Positions 22,418-34,710 of a stretch of 64,000 bases of DNA are shown one piece after another (position 1 is the stretch's first letter; each line of letters starts with the position of its first letter). A model generated the notes under the pieces. That model saw nothing but the letters and a program-made list of their open reading frames with translations, did not search any database and was not told the DNA's origin. Source of the DNA: Cylicocyclus nassatus (taxonomy: Eukaryota > Nematoda > Chromadorea > Rhabditida > Strongylidae); assembly GCA_958299035.1 (NCBI GenBank), contig CATQJL010000316.1, positions 30,073,441-30,137,440 on the forward strand, given 5' to 3'. The translations under genes were made by a program, and so were the position numbers.

Positions 22418-24242
22418 ATTGCATTAAACTGTGTAGTCTGAAATGCACTCGAAAAGTCAACCCAAATGAAAGCTTATAATTATTGCCATGGTCAATTTTC
22501 GCTTTTCTCAAATTTTTTGCACCGATTCCACGAAAAATGTGAGTGACAGATTTATAGAGCAAAACTTAAATACAATATTTTTTTGAGGTCTATTCGACAG
22601 ACCTATCGTGGAGATAAACACAGCAAACATCAATAAATTTTTAGAAATTTACAGCGCCTTTCCCACCCACCCCCCCCCCCCTGAATTTTCGTGTCAAAAA
22701 CCAAAATTGTTTTTTGACAAAAGGAGAAGGCCGTTTGATGCCATGAGTTTTGAGTTGGTCAAATATGGAATTTGATAAAATTACAGGGGCAAAAAGTGCT
22801 GTCTCTCAAAGTTAAGGTAAAAAATTGGCGTGATTCTCAGTTTCTTCCGGTAGGCATAAATCCCAAAATTTGAATATATTCTAGCATTTTACAAAAACTG
22901 GTTCCAACTGCAAATTCACTCAGCGGCAGATTCCTCTTCGCAACGCATCCCATATCAATTTTTGCGACTCTCTTTTACAAATGTGAAGATAGTGTAAAGA
23001 TCTTTAAAAAGTTCTTTTGTTTATAAATGGAATTTAGAAATCTTCCACTGCTCAAGAATTTAGTAGTGACTTCAAAATATTCCGAATGTGACCTGTCCGT
23101 AGTCGAATTAGGACAAAATTGTGAAAGTTTTTAACCAGTTGCTCGCGCAACACGCTGCAATCAGTAATGTGGCATGGAAACTAAATACAATCGTTTGGTG
23201 ACTCAAACCATGATGTAAACAAAGCACAATGCCCTATTCATTATTTCTGGTACTTTTTGTTGGAATCTGAAGAGCAAGAGCAGTTCTAACTAGCTTTTTT
23301 GGAGAATGTTTGTTATCTCGTAGGATATAGTTTTCTTTGTTCAGAGAAAATCTCACGTTACTACTATAATAAGTATAGCATTTTGGAGAAGAGATTGTGC
23401 TCTAAACATTAGCCTGGTTTGTTGACATTGAAAACCAAGTTGATATTTCTTGTGCTGGTGTAAGTACGCCCCAAAATCGCGCTCAAACCTGCGGCGCACC
23501 GTCGATGATCCTGCTTGCTGTCATTTTTTCACAGAGACTGAAGAAGACCGTTCCAGACCAACTTTATCTCACTTTGGTTTTTGAGGTCTCGCCTACGTGT
23601 AGAAACCAAAAAACTTTAGAATTTGTTTTGTCTGTGAGATCCTTAGGAAGTAAAGGACAATATTTTTTAGCACCCTACAAATAAAATTCTCAAAAAAAAT
23701 ATAGCGAATCATGGGAAAAAGAACATTTATCCCATAGAGTTTACTCTAGCCATCTGTTTTGGATTTCTTAGCGAAGTTGAAGTGGAAAAAGCAGCAAAAC
23801 TTGACAGTGACAAAAGCCATTGGTGGCAATGTTTGGTAATTTTCTGAGAGCTTACTGCTTGCAATGGAGTACATCAATCATACCATCTGGGGCGCTACGT
23901 ATCAATCGCGCGATCGTGAGATTGTGTGCTCCTGACGTTGAAAACATGCTCATGGTCAGGTGCGATCACACGATCTCGCGATGCATGTTCATGCAACATG
24001 TTCCTCATTGCAGGTTTGAGTGCATTCCGTCTGAGCACAAGTGAAGGGTCAACCCGCCACGTATTCGGCTTATTGAGACAGCTGTGTTGATTGAAAAACT
24101 AGCAGTTTTTCGAGGTCATTTTCTGAAACAAAATTCTAGCGTTTGGTTTCTTTTATACATTTGTAGTGTAGCATGCGTTTGCACTCATGTTCATTCTTGC
24201 CATAGTAAAAGTAAATCCTGCGCACCATCCGTTCTATTAGGG
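22418..24242. other. Unassigned stretch
   Basis: No gene, RNA or element recognised in 1.8 kb. Minor features are a C tract at 22,666-22,681 and an imperfect hairpin at about 23,905-23,985, where 'gatcgtgagattgtgtg' faces 'cacacgatctcgcga'. Confidence 0.5.
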
Positions 24243-24575
24243 ACTAGCTTGCTTACCCGGTTCCGCTTGGCCCTATCAAAACACCGTTTCAAAGTTCCCA
24301 CCCCTATCCCAGTCTTTCCCTGTGCCCACTTTACTTCATTTTCCGTTCCCTGTGTTGTTTTCGAAATCAGCATGCCCACTTACCCCTGTACCAACTCCCA
24401 GCCCTTCAGCTCAAATTGTGAAAAAATCGATAGAATCGATAAAAGTAATAGGTAATACCAAAAACTGACATTGTGTTCGTAATCAGCATGCTCGATTACC
24501 CCTCTGTGCCAACCCGCAGCCCCGTAGCTCAAACTTTCCAAAAAATCGATAGAATCGACAAAAGAGGGCTGACAG
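24243..24575. mobile_element. Family M modular element, copy 2 (3' truncated)
   Basis: Starts ACTAGCTTGCTTACCCGGTT and carries two modules ('aatcagcatgc', 'caactcccagccc', ATCGATAGAATCGAT). It ends without the GACA/CATA tail, near 'gacaaaagagggc'. Confidence 0.65.
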
Positions 24576-24908
24576 GGGTTGCTATACATGAAATTCTAGA
24601 GGAAGTCTTCTAGTTTCTGAGAATCTTACCGAAGTTGCAGAAAACGCTTTGTAAGGACGTTTGCGTGGCTATAAATTCGACATATGAAAACGCGATTTTC
24701 AAATAATTGCGCTCTTTGAGGTCAGTCTTGAGTGTAATGTAGTCAAAGAAGCCATCATTGTACGCAATGCATTTGCTAAGGCCACGTCTTTCTTGACGTT
24801 GGTTGGAGTCTGCTTCAAAAAGTCCAGATTTAGAGAAGTGAAAGCTAATGTTCTGCACCATTTTGGAAGGTGTTCCTGCCATATAAACGAGCATCTCAAA
24901 GGATTTTT

Positions 24909-25166
24909 TTAGAGCAAATCGCAAATATAGCTGCATAAAACTATGAGCAGGCCTTGTAGTGTCATATAGCCCCATGAAGCCACCATCGCTAAAGCTACAA
25001 TACCAAAAAATATTAGTGGGATACACCTCACAAATTGTTGCACTCGCAGATTGAGGGAGCGTTGACTCTGCTTTCGTTTTTCATAATTTGACGGAGCAAA
25101 TCTTTTTTGGCCTGAATTGATAATTACAACAAAAAATTGGCCAAGTACTGCTAAAAGAAGCAACAA
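24909..25166 (-). pseudogene. Possible membrane-protein exon or relic, unassigned
   Basis: An open frame of 85 codons. The residues show a hydrophobic start (LLLLAVLGQFFVVII), a basic linker (EKRKQSQR) and a long hydrophobic segment (CIPLIFFGIVALAMV). This pattern of two membrane segments joined by a basic loop would suit part of a nematode chemoreceptor, but I see no diagnostic motif. On the minus strand the ATG lies just before CTTCTTTTAG, which looks like a nematode splice acceptor, so the true exon might begin near 25,150. An overlapping 138-codon frame at 24,610-25,026 in another phase is equally unrecognised. Chance open frames of this length are expected in 64 kb. Confidence 0.2.
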
Positions 25167-25744
25167 TGTGGTAAATCATTTAGAACAAGCGTTGCAAGCA
25201 TGGCCATGAACAATAAGTCATTACAAAAGGTTGATGTACTCAATTTAACGTAATCCTGTTAGTCTTGCAAGCTATAAATTTGCTAAGAGTTGTGGTATGA
25301 GAGCAGAGTAGTATGATACCGCTCTAAAAACGTTTGTCAAAATTTCAAAACTGAGCAGACTTGCACGTGCAATCTATGAATGGTGCCATCCTCGACCCTG
25401 ACGCCGTCAAACAACATGTGAGAAAAGTGGCCCTCACAAATGGGGTTGACTGCGCACCGAAGTTCCTTTTCATTTTTCGAACTCTATGGACCTTTCTTTA
25501 CCAATTCTCCAATTCCTCGGTGTCTATTGAAAAATAATAGGACCCAATAAAAATGAGCTTGTCGAAAATGCCTTTTTAGATTTTATTGATTCCCTTAAGA
25601 TGATTTCGCAAGAAAAAAAAGCACATGAACACTACATTAATGTTACCAGAACTCTGCTGAACACAATGAAATTTGTTTGGAATAAAAAGATGGGATCTGG
25701 AAAAAGATGTGCTCGTTTGAATTTGAAGGTGCGAAAACGAAAAA

Positions 25745-26023
25745 ACTTTCCGAATGACCTAATAATATTTTGTTCGGAATCGCCATGCTCACTTACCCCC
25801 TTTGCCAACTCCCATCCCCTTAGATGCTCTGCAAAGAAATCGATAAAACTGACATTGATCGACGAAGAAAAGTAGCCTATGACATGCTCCTCGCCCCGAA
25901 GTAAGTGTATGTGGCCAAGTTTGGTCCATATCGGTTCAGAAATAAGAATTTCTATTTCGCACATACGTATAGACAGACAGACAGACAAACATACATGCAT
26001 ACGAACAGACAACCTACTTTATA
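25745..26023. mobile_element. Family M modular element, copy 4 (5' truncated)
   Basis: Carries one module ('cggaatcgccatgctcactta', 'caactccca'), the conserved 'ccaagtttggtcc..atcggttcagaaat' block, a GACA run and the terminal ACTTTATA. The first part, with ACTAGCT, is missing. It abuts mariner element J directly. Confidence 0.65.
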
Positions 26024-26710
26024 TTAGGTTGAACCGAAAGTTCTGTCGCACCATTTTCAAAAAAATCATAACTTCTTCCGGTCACGACGATTTTGCGCAA
26101 TTCAAATTTTGTCTGAAAGCGTAAGCGTAATGCATGTAGTTTCCAAAAACTTCCTGAGGAGTTTCCGGCATGTTCAGGTGGCAGAGATAATAATGAGAGA
26201 ACGAGATCATACGAAATTCGGAATTTTTAAGCAAGAATTCTAGAAATTCAGAAACAGTGCGATGAAATCCAGAGCAGTCATTAACGTAAGTTTTGTTATA
26301 TTTTATCACTAACTGAGTTAAGGTTGTGCTGATTAAGCCCTTCTTTTAAGAATTCTTAGGAAATTGATTTTTCGGCATTATTTTTCAAGAAAATCATAAC
26401 TTTTGAAAGAAGGGCTTTATCAGCACAAACTTGACTCAGATAGTAATCAAATGTAAGAAAAATTAGGATAATGGCTTTTCTGGATTTTATCGCACTGTTT
26501 CTGAATTTTTAGAATTCTTGTTCCGAAATTCGGATGATCTTGTTCTTTCATTATTATCTCTGCCATCTGAGCATGTCGGAAACTCTTCAAGCTTTTGGAA
26601 ACTACATGTTTTACGCCTTCAGACAAGATTTGAATTGCGCAAAATCGTCGTGACCGGAAGAAGTTATGATTTTTTTAAAATGGTGCGACAGAACTTTCGG
26701 TTCACCCTAA
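26024..26710. mobile_element. Foldback mariner-like element, family J
   Basis: Left terminus TTAGGTTGAACCGAAAGTTC; from the right TTAGGGTGAACCGAAAGTTC. The arms are about 300 bp each with high similarity, centred near 26,370, and include 'ggcagagataataatga' on one side with its complement on the other. TA on both sides. No transposase. Confidence 0.9.
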
Positions 26711-26714
26711 TATA

Positions 26715-27412
26715 TTAGGTCGTACAGAAAGTTCTTGCGCACGATTTTCAAAAATTCATAACTCTTTAGATTCTTAACGAATTTGTACGATGAAAATTCT
26801 GCTTAAGAGAGAAACTCATGCTCTTTGCATCTGTTCCTGAATGTTCGTTATTGTTTACAATTGAAGAAAATAGATGCTCAAAACCAAAGTCATTCAAAAT
26901 TTGAATTTTTCGTGTAAAAAATTGGAGACTTGCAACAAAAATTCGAGCAGTAGGTATTGTATGCTCTTTCACTAGCTCTCTAACAGTGTAAAGTTTGAGC
27001 CGATTGAGCGTCTCCATGAAAAGTTATGATTTCCCTGAAAAATCCAAAAAAAACAAATTCGCCTTTTTTTATTGATTGCTCGAAAATCGTAACTTTTCCT
27101 AGTGGCGCTCAATCGGCGCAAACTTTGCACTGTTGGAAAGAGCAGGTGAAAGAACCTACAATACCGAGTGCACCAATTTTAGTTGCAAGTCTCCGATTTT
27201 TTATGACTCTACACGAAAAATACAAATTTTGAGTGATTTTGGTTTTGAGCTCCTATCTCCTTCATTTGTATACATTAACGAACAATTCAGGCACAGATGC
27301 AAAGAGCATGAGTGCCTCTCTTAAGTAAAATTCCGATCGTACAAATTCGTTGAAAAATTTAAAGAGTTATGAATTTTTGAAAATCGTCAAAAGAACTTTA
27401 GGTACGACTTAA
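26715..27412. mobile_element. Foldback mariner-like element, family K
   Basis: Left terminus TTAGGTCGTACAGAAAGTTC; from the right TTAAGTCGTACCTAAAGTTC. Long arms meet near 27,050 ('catgaaaagttatgatt' facing its partner). TA flanks both ends, and only TATA separates it from J. Confidence 0.9.
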
Positions 27413-27827
27413 TATAAGATTGCCTTTTCTTTCCTTATCTTCTTTTTCATGTATGCTTGCAAACATCGCGAACTCAAGGCTTAGTTGCGATAATATCTCA
27501 TGCTGCTCAAAATGGGGCTTCGACCATGCATTCACTGTTTCTGCTGTTTCCACTCTTACTGCGTTTACTGCTATATCTCATCAGTCAGTGAGAATCATTG
27601 TGGTGGATTGAGATTGTTGATCATTTCATTGCTAAAAGCAGTAACAGCTTTAAGCGGTAGAAACAACTGTAAAGTTTGACCAAAGCCTAAGATTGGCTTT
27701 TCATCTCTCCTTTTACACATTCTATTTTGGTTGTGCTTTTGTGCAGTACTACAGAAAATCATTTGAGCCTCTCTCCTTTATCTGCGTAAATTTAACTTGC
27801 ACGCGACACACAACTTCTCATCCTTCA
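27413..27827. other. Unassigned left flank of the tandem array
   Basis: No gene or element recognised in these 415 bases. The array begins after TCATCCTTCA. Confidence 0.6.
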
Positions 27828-28054
27828 TACAATACCGCTCATAATTCGTCAAAAAAGTCGCCGGACTGCGGCGGAGTGCGCCGGAGTGCGGCGGAGTGTG
27901 GCGAAGTGTGGCGCAGTGCGCCGGAGTGCGGCGGAGTGTGGTGAAGTGTGGCGCAGTGCGCCGGAGTGCGGCGGAGTGTGGTGAAGTGCGCCGCACTCCG
28001 CCACACTCCGCCGCACTCCGGCGACTTTTTTGACGAATTATGAGCGGTATTGTA
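27828..28054. mobile_element. GC-rich inverted-repeat MITE of the array unit
   Basis: Inverted ends of about 38 bp starting TACAATACCGCTCATAATTC. The inside consists of short GC-rich repeats such as CGGAGTGCGGCGGAGTG in one orientation, followed by their complement. TA lies at each end. Occurs once per unit (at each unit start) and, badly decayed, at 47,818-47,960. The two short units carry a version about 40 bp shorter. Confidence 0.85.
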
Positions 28055-28105
28055 TATGAAGTGAGTGGAAGGAAATATACATATATTAGGTGTATAATAA
28101 CATCA

Positions 28106-28778
28106 AAAAGTGGGCGGGGCTTACAGTTCACAGCTAAACAGCGATAAAATCGATATTTTGAGCTTAGAGAACTATCAAACCTCAAAAATCGATAGAATCG
28201 ACACTCTGGAGGTTGCAAGATCCCGAAAATTGGCGAAAATCGATATTTTGGAGGTTGCAAAATCCCGAAAATTGTCAAAAATCGATAAAATCGACATTTT
28301 GAAGGTTGCGAAATCCCGAAAATTGACAAAAATCGATATCCCAAAAATCGGCAAAATTGATAAAATCGATATTTTGAAGGTTGCAAAACCCCAAAAATCG
28401 GCACAAATCGATAAAATCGACATTCTGGAGGTTGCAAAATCCCGAAAATTGGCGAAAATCGATATTTTGGAGGTTGCAAAATCCCGAAAATTGTCAAAAA
28501 TCGATAAAATCGACATTTTGAAGGTTGCGAAATCCCGAAAATTGACAAAAATCGATATCCCAGAAATCGGCGAAATTGATAAAATCGATATTTTGAAGGT
28601 TGCAAAACCCCAAAAATCGGCACAAATCGATAAAATCGATATTCTGGAGGTTTCGAAATTTCGGAAATCGGTAAAATTCTTGAAAAACTAAGCGAAAAAT
28701 TCGAAAAACTCCATAATAAGCTCATTTCCAGTGCTTTTATACAGCTGAAACTTTTCCAAGCAAGCTCCGCCCACTTTA
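28106..28778. mobile_element. Foldback element P with ATCGAT tandem repeats
   Basis: The ends are inverted: AAAAGTGGGCGGGGCTTACA on the left and, read inward from the right, AAAGTGGGCGGAGCTTGC. The GTGGGCGGAGCTT motif is common in nematode inverted repeats (from memory). The inside is built of sub-repeats with ATCGATAAAATCGA, 'ggaggttgcaaaatcccg' and 'aaaattg', with a higher period of 219 bp. That period is divisible by three, which leaves both strands open for 190-340 codons; those frames begin at GTG, not ATG, and are not credible genes. Short units have a 328 bp version. Confidence 0.8.
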
Positions 28779-29873
28779 TACCCCACGTCACGATCGAAAT
28801 TGAAGAAAATAAGAAAAATTAAGAAAAAATAAGCGAAAATCGCGTTTTTCTAGCCCGATTTACCCCCTTTTTAGCCGTTTTCAGCCCCTAACCAGGTCCA
28901 GATGGCCGCGGGAAAACTGTACACGAAGCGGTAATAAAGAGAGGGGGAAAAATGAGGGGGGAGAGAGAAAGGGGGGGGAGAAAGAGGAAAAATCGCGTGT
29001 CTAAGTTTTTTTTTTGGAAAAATCGCGTGTCTAAGTTTTTTTTTTAAGTCCGGGAAGGTTTATAGATAGGCTCCCACAGCCGGAGCACCTACATTTTCTC
29101 CGAATTATATGTGGTGTCCCCCTCGAATACAAACTGAAGAATGGCTATCCCAGCTCGTCATCCCTACTCTGCGCGGAGATAAAATTCAAAATATGCACTA
29201 TCGCCTTTATATAGCGCCTCTTACGCTGGAGCTGTGAGCACGAGCTACCCCTAGAAAAATAGAGCTACCAAAACTACATGTCATTGGCCACATGAGATTA
29301 CCCCAGCCCTGCAACTCTTAGAGATATAAGGCGCCGAAATCGCCCTTATTGACAGATTTCCCAAGTTCGGCTGTCAATTAGGCACTTGGAAATTTGTTAT
29401 TCTACGACCTTCTCTCTAAAAATCATGTTTTCAGAGATCTGTCGAATAAAACAAACCCCAGCCCCGTAGCTGTAATATTCGCAGAGTTATTAGCCCCCCA
29501 ACATGCATGCTCAGGCCGTAAAATCGGCTCTCCCAAAGTTGCTCCGTAATTAGCCCAAAAATCATGTTAGACACCTCTCTTATACCTATACACACCATAT
29601 TTTTTCCAGCTTCTTAGAAGCAATACACACTGATATAGCGCGCTCTTGGCCTCTCACTCCTCACTCTTGGCCTCGGCGTAAGATTTGGTTAAAATATTGA
29701 AGTTCTCGGATTGACTGTAAACTTCACTCGAGTCTTACAGTAAAGCTAAAGTGAGATAGAAGTAGCTGGACCAACCAAGATCGCAACTTCGCCTGCACTT
29801 TTCCCCTATCTGTTGCGGAAATTGTCTGCAAATTTTTGTGAGTTGAAAACTTTGTGAACACCTCTATCGGACC

Positions 29874-30080
29874 ATGCTTAGCACAGATCTTTATTTGAAT
29901 TGTTCGTCAGATTATGATGTTACAAAATCGCCTTCTCATGAATTGTCTTTCAAATTCGAAGGTCGTGTAATTTGGCAGATATTCTATCCTACAATGTGCC
30001 ACCAGCAGCAAAACAATATAAGAAATGTTGTTAGCACGTCGAGTACAATACCGCTTACAGAATGTGCAAAATTTCCCTGA
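29874..30080 (+). CDS. 68-codon open frame repeated in every full unit, function unknown
   Basis: ATG follows CGGACC and the frame ends in TGA. Residues begin MLSTDLYLNCSSDY and show no signal, membrane segment or known motif. Identical frames stand at 32,168, 34,462, 36,757, 39,053, 40,965 and 42,925. Identity is explained by the near-identity of the units and is not evidence for selection. There is no clear promoter upstream. It may be noncoding. Confidence 0.15.
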   Translation: MLSTDLYLNCSSDYDVTKSPSHELSFKFEGRVIWQIFYPTMCHQQQNNIRNVVSTSSTIPLTECAKFP

Positions 30081-30122
30081 CTATCGCAAAATTCCGAAAA
30101 TTCCATAACAGACTGCTCTACA

Positions 30123-32416
30123 TACAATACCGCTCATAATTCGTCAAAAAAGTCGCCGGACTGCGGCGGAGTGCGCCGGAGTGCGGCGGAGTGTGGCGAA
30201 GTGTGGCGCAGTGCGCCGGAGTGCGGCGGAGTGTGGTGAAGTGTGGCGCAGTGCGCCGGAGTGCGGCGGAGTGTGGTGAAGTGCGCCGCACTCCGCCACA
30301 CTCCGCCGCACTCCGGCGACTTTTTTGACGAATTATGAGCGGTATTGTATATGAAGTGAGTGGAAGGAAATATACATATATTAGGTGTATAATAACATCA
30401 AAAAGTGGGCGGGGCTTACAGTTCACAGCTAAACAGCGATAAAATCGATATTTTGAGCTTAGAGAACTATCAAACCTCAAAAATCGATAGAATCGACACT
30501 CTGGAGGTTGCAAGATCCCGAAAATTGGCGAAAATCGATATTTTGGAGGTTGCAAAATCCCGAAAATTGTCAAAAATCGATAAAATCGACATTTTGAAGG
30601 TTGCGAAATCCCGAAAATTGACAAAAATCGATATCCCAAAAATCGGCAAAATTGATAAAATCGATATTTTGAAGGTTGCAAAACCCCAAAAATCGGCACA
30701 AATCGATAAAATCGACATTCTGGAGGTTGCAAAATCCCGAAAATTGGCGAAAATCGATATTTTGGAGGTTGCAAAATCCCGAAAATTGTCAAAAATCGAT
30801 AAAATCGACATTTTGAAGGTTGCGAAATCCCGAAAATTGACAAAAATCGATATCCCAGAAATCGGCGAAATTGATAAAATCGATATTTTGAAGGTTGCAA
30901 AACCCCAAAAATCGGCACAAATCGATAAAATCGATATTCTGGAGGTTTCGAAATTTCGGAAATCGGTAAAATTCTTGAAAAACTAAGCGAAAAATTCGAA
31001 AAACTCCATAATAAGCTCATTTCCAGTGCTTTTATACAGCTGAAACTTTTCCAAGCAAGCTCCGCCCACTTTATACCCCACGTCACGATCGAAATTGAAG
31101 AAAATAAGAAAAATTAAGAAAAAATAAGCGAAAATCGCGTTTTTCTAGCCCGATTTACCCCCTTTTTAGCCGTTTTCAGCCCCTAACCAGGTCCAGATGG
31201 CCGCGGGAAAACTGTACACGAAGCGGTAATAAAGAGAGGGGGAAAAATGAGGGGGGAGAGAGAAAGGGGGGGGAGAAAGAGGAAAAATCGCGTGTCTAAG
31301 TTTTTTTTTTTTTGGAAAAATCGCGTGTCTAAGTTTTTTAAGTCCGGGAAGGTTTATAGATAGGCTCCCACAGCCGGAGCACCTACATTTTCTCCGAATT
31401 ATATGTGGTGTCCCCCTCGAATACAAACTGAAGAATGGCTATCCCAGCTCGTCATCCCTACTCTGCGCGGAGATAAAATTCAAAATATGCACTATCGCCT
31501 TTATATAGCGCCTCTTACGCTGGAGCTGTGAGCACGAGCTACCCCTAGAAAAATAGAGCTACCAAAACTACATGTCATTGGCCACATGAGATTACCCCAG
31601 CCCTGCAACTCTTAGAGATATAAGGCGCCGAAATCGCCCTTATTGACAGATTTCCCAAGTTCGGCTGTCAATTAGGCACTTGGAAATTTGTTATTCTACG
31701 ACCTTCTCTCTAAAAATCATGTTTTCAGAGATCTGTCGAATAAAACAAACCCCAGCCCCGTAGCTGTAATATTCGCAGAGTTATTAGCCCCCCAACATGC
31801 ATGCTCAGGCCGTAAAATCGGCTCTCCCAAAGTTGCTCCGTAATTAGCCCAAAAATCATGTTAGACACCTCTCTTATACCTATACACACCATATTTTTTC
31901 CAGCTTCTTAGAAGCAATACACACTGATATAGCGCGCTCTTGGCCTCTCACTCCTCACTCTTGGCCTCGGCGTAAGATTTGGTTAAAATATTGAAGTTCT
32001 CGGATTGACTGTAAACTTCACTCGAGTCTTACAGTAAAGCTAAAGTGAGATAGAAGTAGCTGGACCAACCAAGATCGCAACTTCGCCTGCACTTTTCCCC
32101 TATCTGTTGCGGAAATTGTCTGCAAATTTTTGTGAGTTGAAAACTTTGTGAACACCTCTATCGGACCATGCTTAGCACAGATCTTTATTTGAATTGTTCG
32201 TCAGATTATGATGTTACAAAATCGCCTTCTCATGAATTGTCTTTCAAATTCGAAGGTCGTGTAATTTGGCAGATATTCTATCCTACAATGTGCCACCAGC
32301 AGCAAAACAATATAAGAAATGTTGTTAGCACGTCGAGTACAATACCGCTTACAGAATGTGCAAAATTTCCCTGACTATCGCAAAATTCCGAAAATTCCAT
32401 AACAGACTGCTCTACA
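30123..32416 (+). repeat. Array unit 2 (long)
   Basis: 2,294 bp. Differs from unit 1 in the T tracts near 31,300: long first tract, short second (TTTTTT before AAGTCC). This pattern is shared with units 3, 4 and 7. Confidence 0.9.
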
Positions 32417-34710
32417 TACAATACCGCTCATAATTCGTCAAAAAAGTCGCCGGACTGCGGCAGAGTGCGCCGGAGTGCGGCGGAGTGTGGCGAAGTGTGG
32501 CGCAGTGCGCCGGAGTGCGGCGGAGTGTGGTGAAGTGTGGCGCAGTGCGCCGGAGTGCGGCGGAGTGTGGTGAAGTGCGCCGCACTCCGCCACACTCCGC
32601 CGCACTCCGGCGACTTTTTTGACGAATTATGAGCGGTATTGTATATGAAGTGAGTGGAAGGAAATATACATATATTAGGTGTATAATAACATCAAAAAGT
32701 GGGCGGGGCTTACAGTTCACAGCTAAACAGCGATAAAATCGATATTTTGAGCTTAGAGAACTATCAAACCTCAAAAATCGATAGAATCGACACTCTGGAG
32801 GTTGCAAGATCCCGAAAATTGGCGAAAATCGATATTTTGGAGGTTGCAAAATCCCGAAAATTGTCAAAAATCGATAAAATCGACATTTTGAAGGTTGCGA
32901 AATCCCGAAAATTGACAAAAATCGATATCCCAAAAATCGGCAAAATTGATAAAATCGATATTTTGAAGGTTGCAAAACCCCAAAAATCGGCACAAATCGA
33001 TAAAATCGACATTCTGGAGGTTGCAAAATCCCGAAAATTGGCGAAAATCGATATTTTGGAGGTTGCAAAATCCCGAAAATTGTCAAAAATCGATAAAATC
33101 GACATTTTGAAGGTTGCGAAATCCCGAAAATTGACAAAAATCGATATCCCAGAAATCGGCGAAATTGATAAAATCGATATTTTGAAGGTTGCAAAACCCC
33201 AAAAATCGGCACAAATCGATAAAATCGATATTCTGGAGGTTTCGAAATTTCGGAAATCGGTAAAATTCTTGAAAAACTAAGCGAAAAATTCGAAAAACTC
33301 CATAATAAGCTCATTTCCAGTGCTTTTATACAGCTGAAACTTTTCCAAGCAAGCTCCGCCCACTTTATACCCCACGTCACGATCGAAATTGAAGAAAATA
33401 AGAAAAATTAAGAAAAAATAAGCGAAAATCGCGTTTTTCTAGCCCGATTTACCCCCTTTTTAGCCGTTTTCAGCCCCTAACCAGGTCCAGATGGCCGCGG
33501 GAAAACTGTACACGAAGCGGTAATAAAGAGAGGGGGAAAAATGAGGGGGGAGAGAGAAAGGGGGGGGAGAAAGAGGAAAAATCGCGTGTCTAAGTTTTTT
33601 TTTTTTTGGAAAAATCGCGTGTCTAAGTTTTTTAAGTCCGGGAAGGTTTATAGATAGGCTCCCACAGCCGGAGCACCTACATTTTCTCCGAATTATATGT
33701 GGTGTCCCCCTCGAATACAAACTGAAGAATGGCTATCCCAGCTCGTCATCCCTACTCTGCGCGGAGATAAAATTCAAAATATGCACTATCGCCTTTATAT
33801 AGCGCCTCTTACGCTGGAGCTGTGAGCACGAGCTACCCCTAGAAAAATAGAGCTACCAAAACTACATGTCATTGGCCACATGAGATTACCCCAGCCCTGC
33901 AACTCTTAGAGATATAAGGCGCCGAAATCGCCCTTATTGACAGATTTCCCAAGTTCGGCTGTCAATTAGGCACTTGGAAATTTGTTATTCTACGACCTTC
34001 TCTCTAAAAATCATGTTTTCAGAGATCTGTCGAATAAAACAAACCCCAGCCCCGTAGCTGTAATATTCGCAGAGTTATTAGCCCCCCAACATGCATGCTC
34101 AGGCCGTAAAATCGGCTCTCCCAAAGTTGCTCCGTAATTAGCCCAAAAATCATGTTAGACACCTCTCTTATACCTATACACACCATATTTTTTCCAGCTT
34201 CTTAGAAGCAATACACACTGATATAGCGCGCTCTTGGCCTCTCACTCCTCACTCTTGGCCTCGGCGTAAGATTTGGTTAAAATATTGAAGTTCTCGGATT
34301 GACTGTAAACTTCACTCGAGTCTTACAGTAAAGCTAAAGTGAGATAGAAGTAGCTGGACCAACCAAGATCGCAACTTCGCCTGCACTTTTCCCCTATCTG
34401 TTGCGGAAATTGTCTGCAAATTTTTGTGAGTTGAAAACTTTGTGAACACCTCTATCGGACCATGCTTAGCACAGATCTTTATTTGAATTGTTCGTCAGAT
34501 TATGATGTTACAAAATCGCCTTCTCATGAATTGTCTTTCAAATTCGAAGGTCGTGTAATTTGGCAGATATTCTATCCTACAATGTGCCACCAGCAGCAAA
34601 ACAATATAAGAAATGTTGTTAGCACGTCGAGTACAATACCGCTTACAGAATGTGCAAAATTTCCCTGACTATCGCAAAATTCCGAAAATTCCATAACAGA
34701 CTGCTCTACA
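32417..34710 (+). repeat. Array unit 3 (long)
   Basis: 2,294 bp. Private change in the GC-rich part: GCAGAG at 32,460-32,465 where other units have GCGGAG. Confidence 0.9.

Larger units (their letters stand above)
27828..30122 (+). repeat. Array unit 1 (long)
   Basis: Reference unit, 2,295 bp. Parts in order: GC-rich inverted-repeat element (27,828-28,054), foldback with ATCGAT repeats (28,106-28,778), a purine-rich G tract region (28,938-28,990), a doubled block 'aaaaatcgcgtgtctaag' with T tracts (28,988-29,044), then about 830 bases without recognised features, the 68-codon frame, and a short tail related to 45.9 kb. Confidence 0.9.

Noticed and set aside
27778..28791. 337-codon minus-strand open frame in the array (and its repeats, 322-346 codons)
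   Set aside because: It begins with GTG, spans two different inverted-repeat elements and consists of low-complexity repeats whose period is a multiple of three. The opposite strand is open over the same bases.
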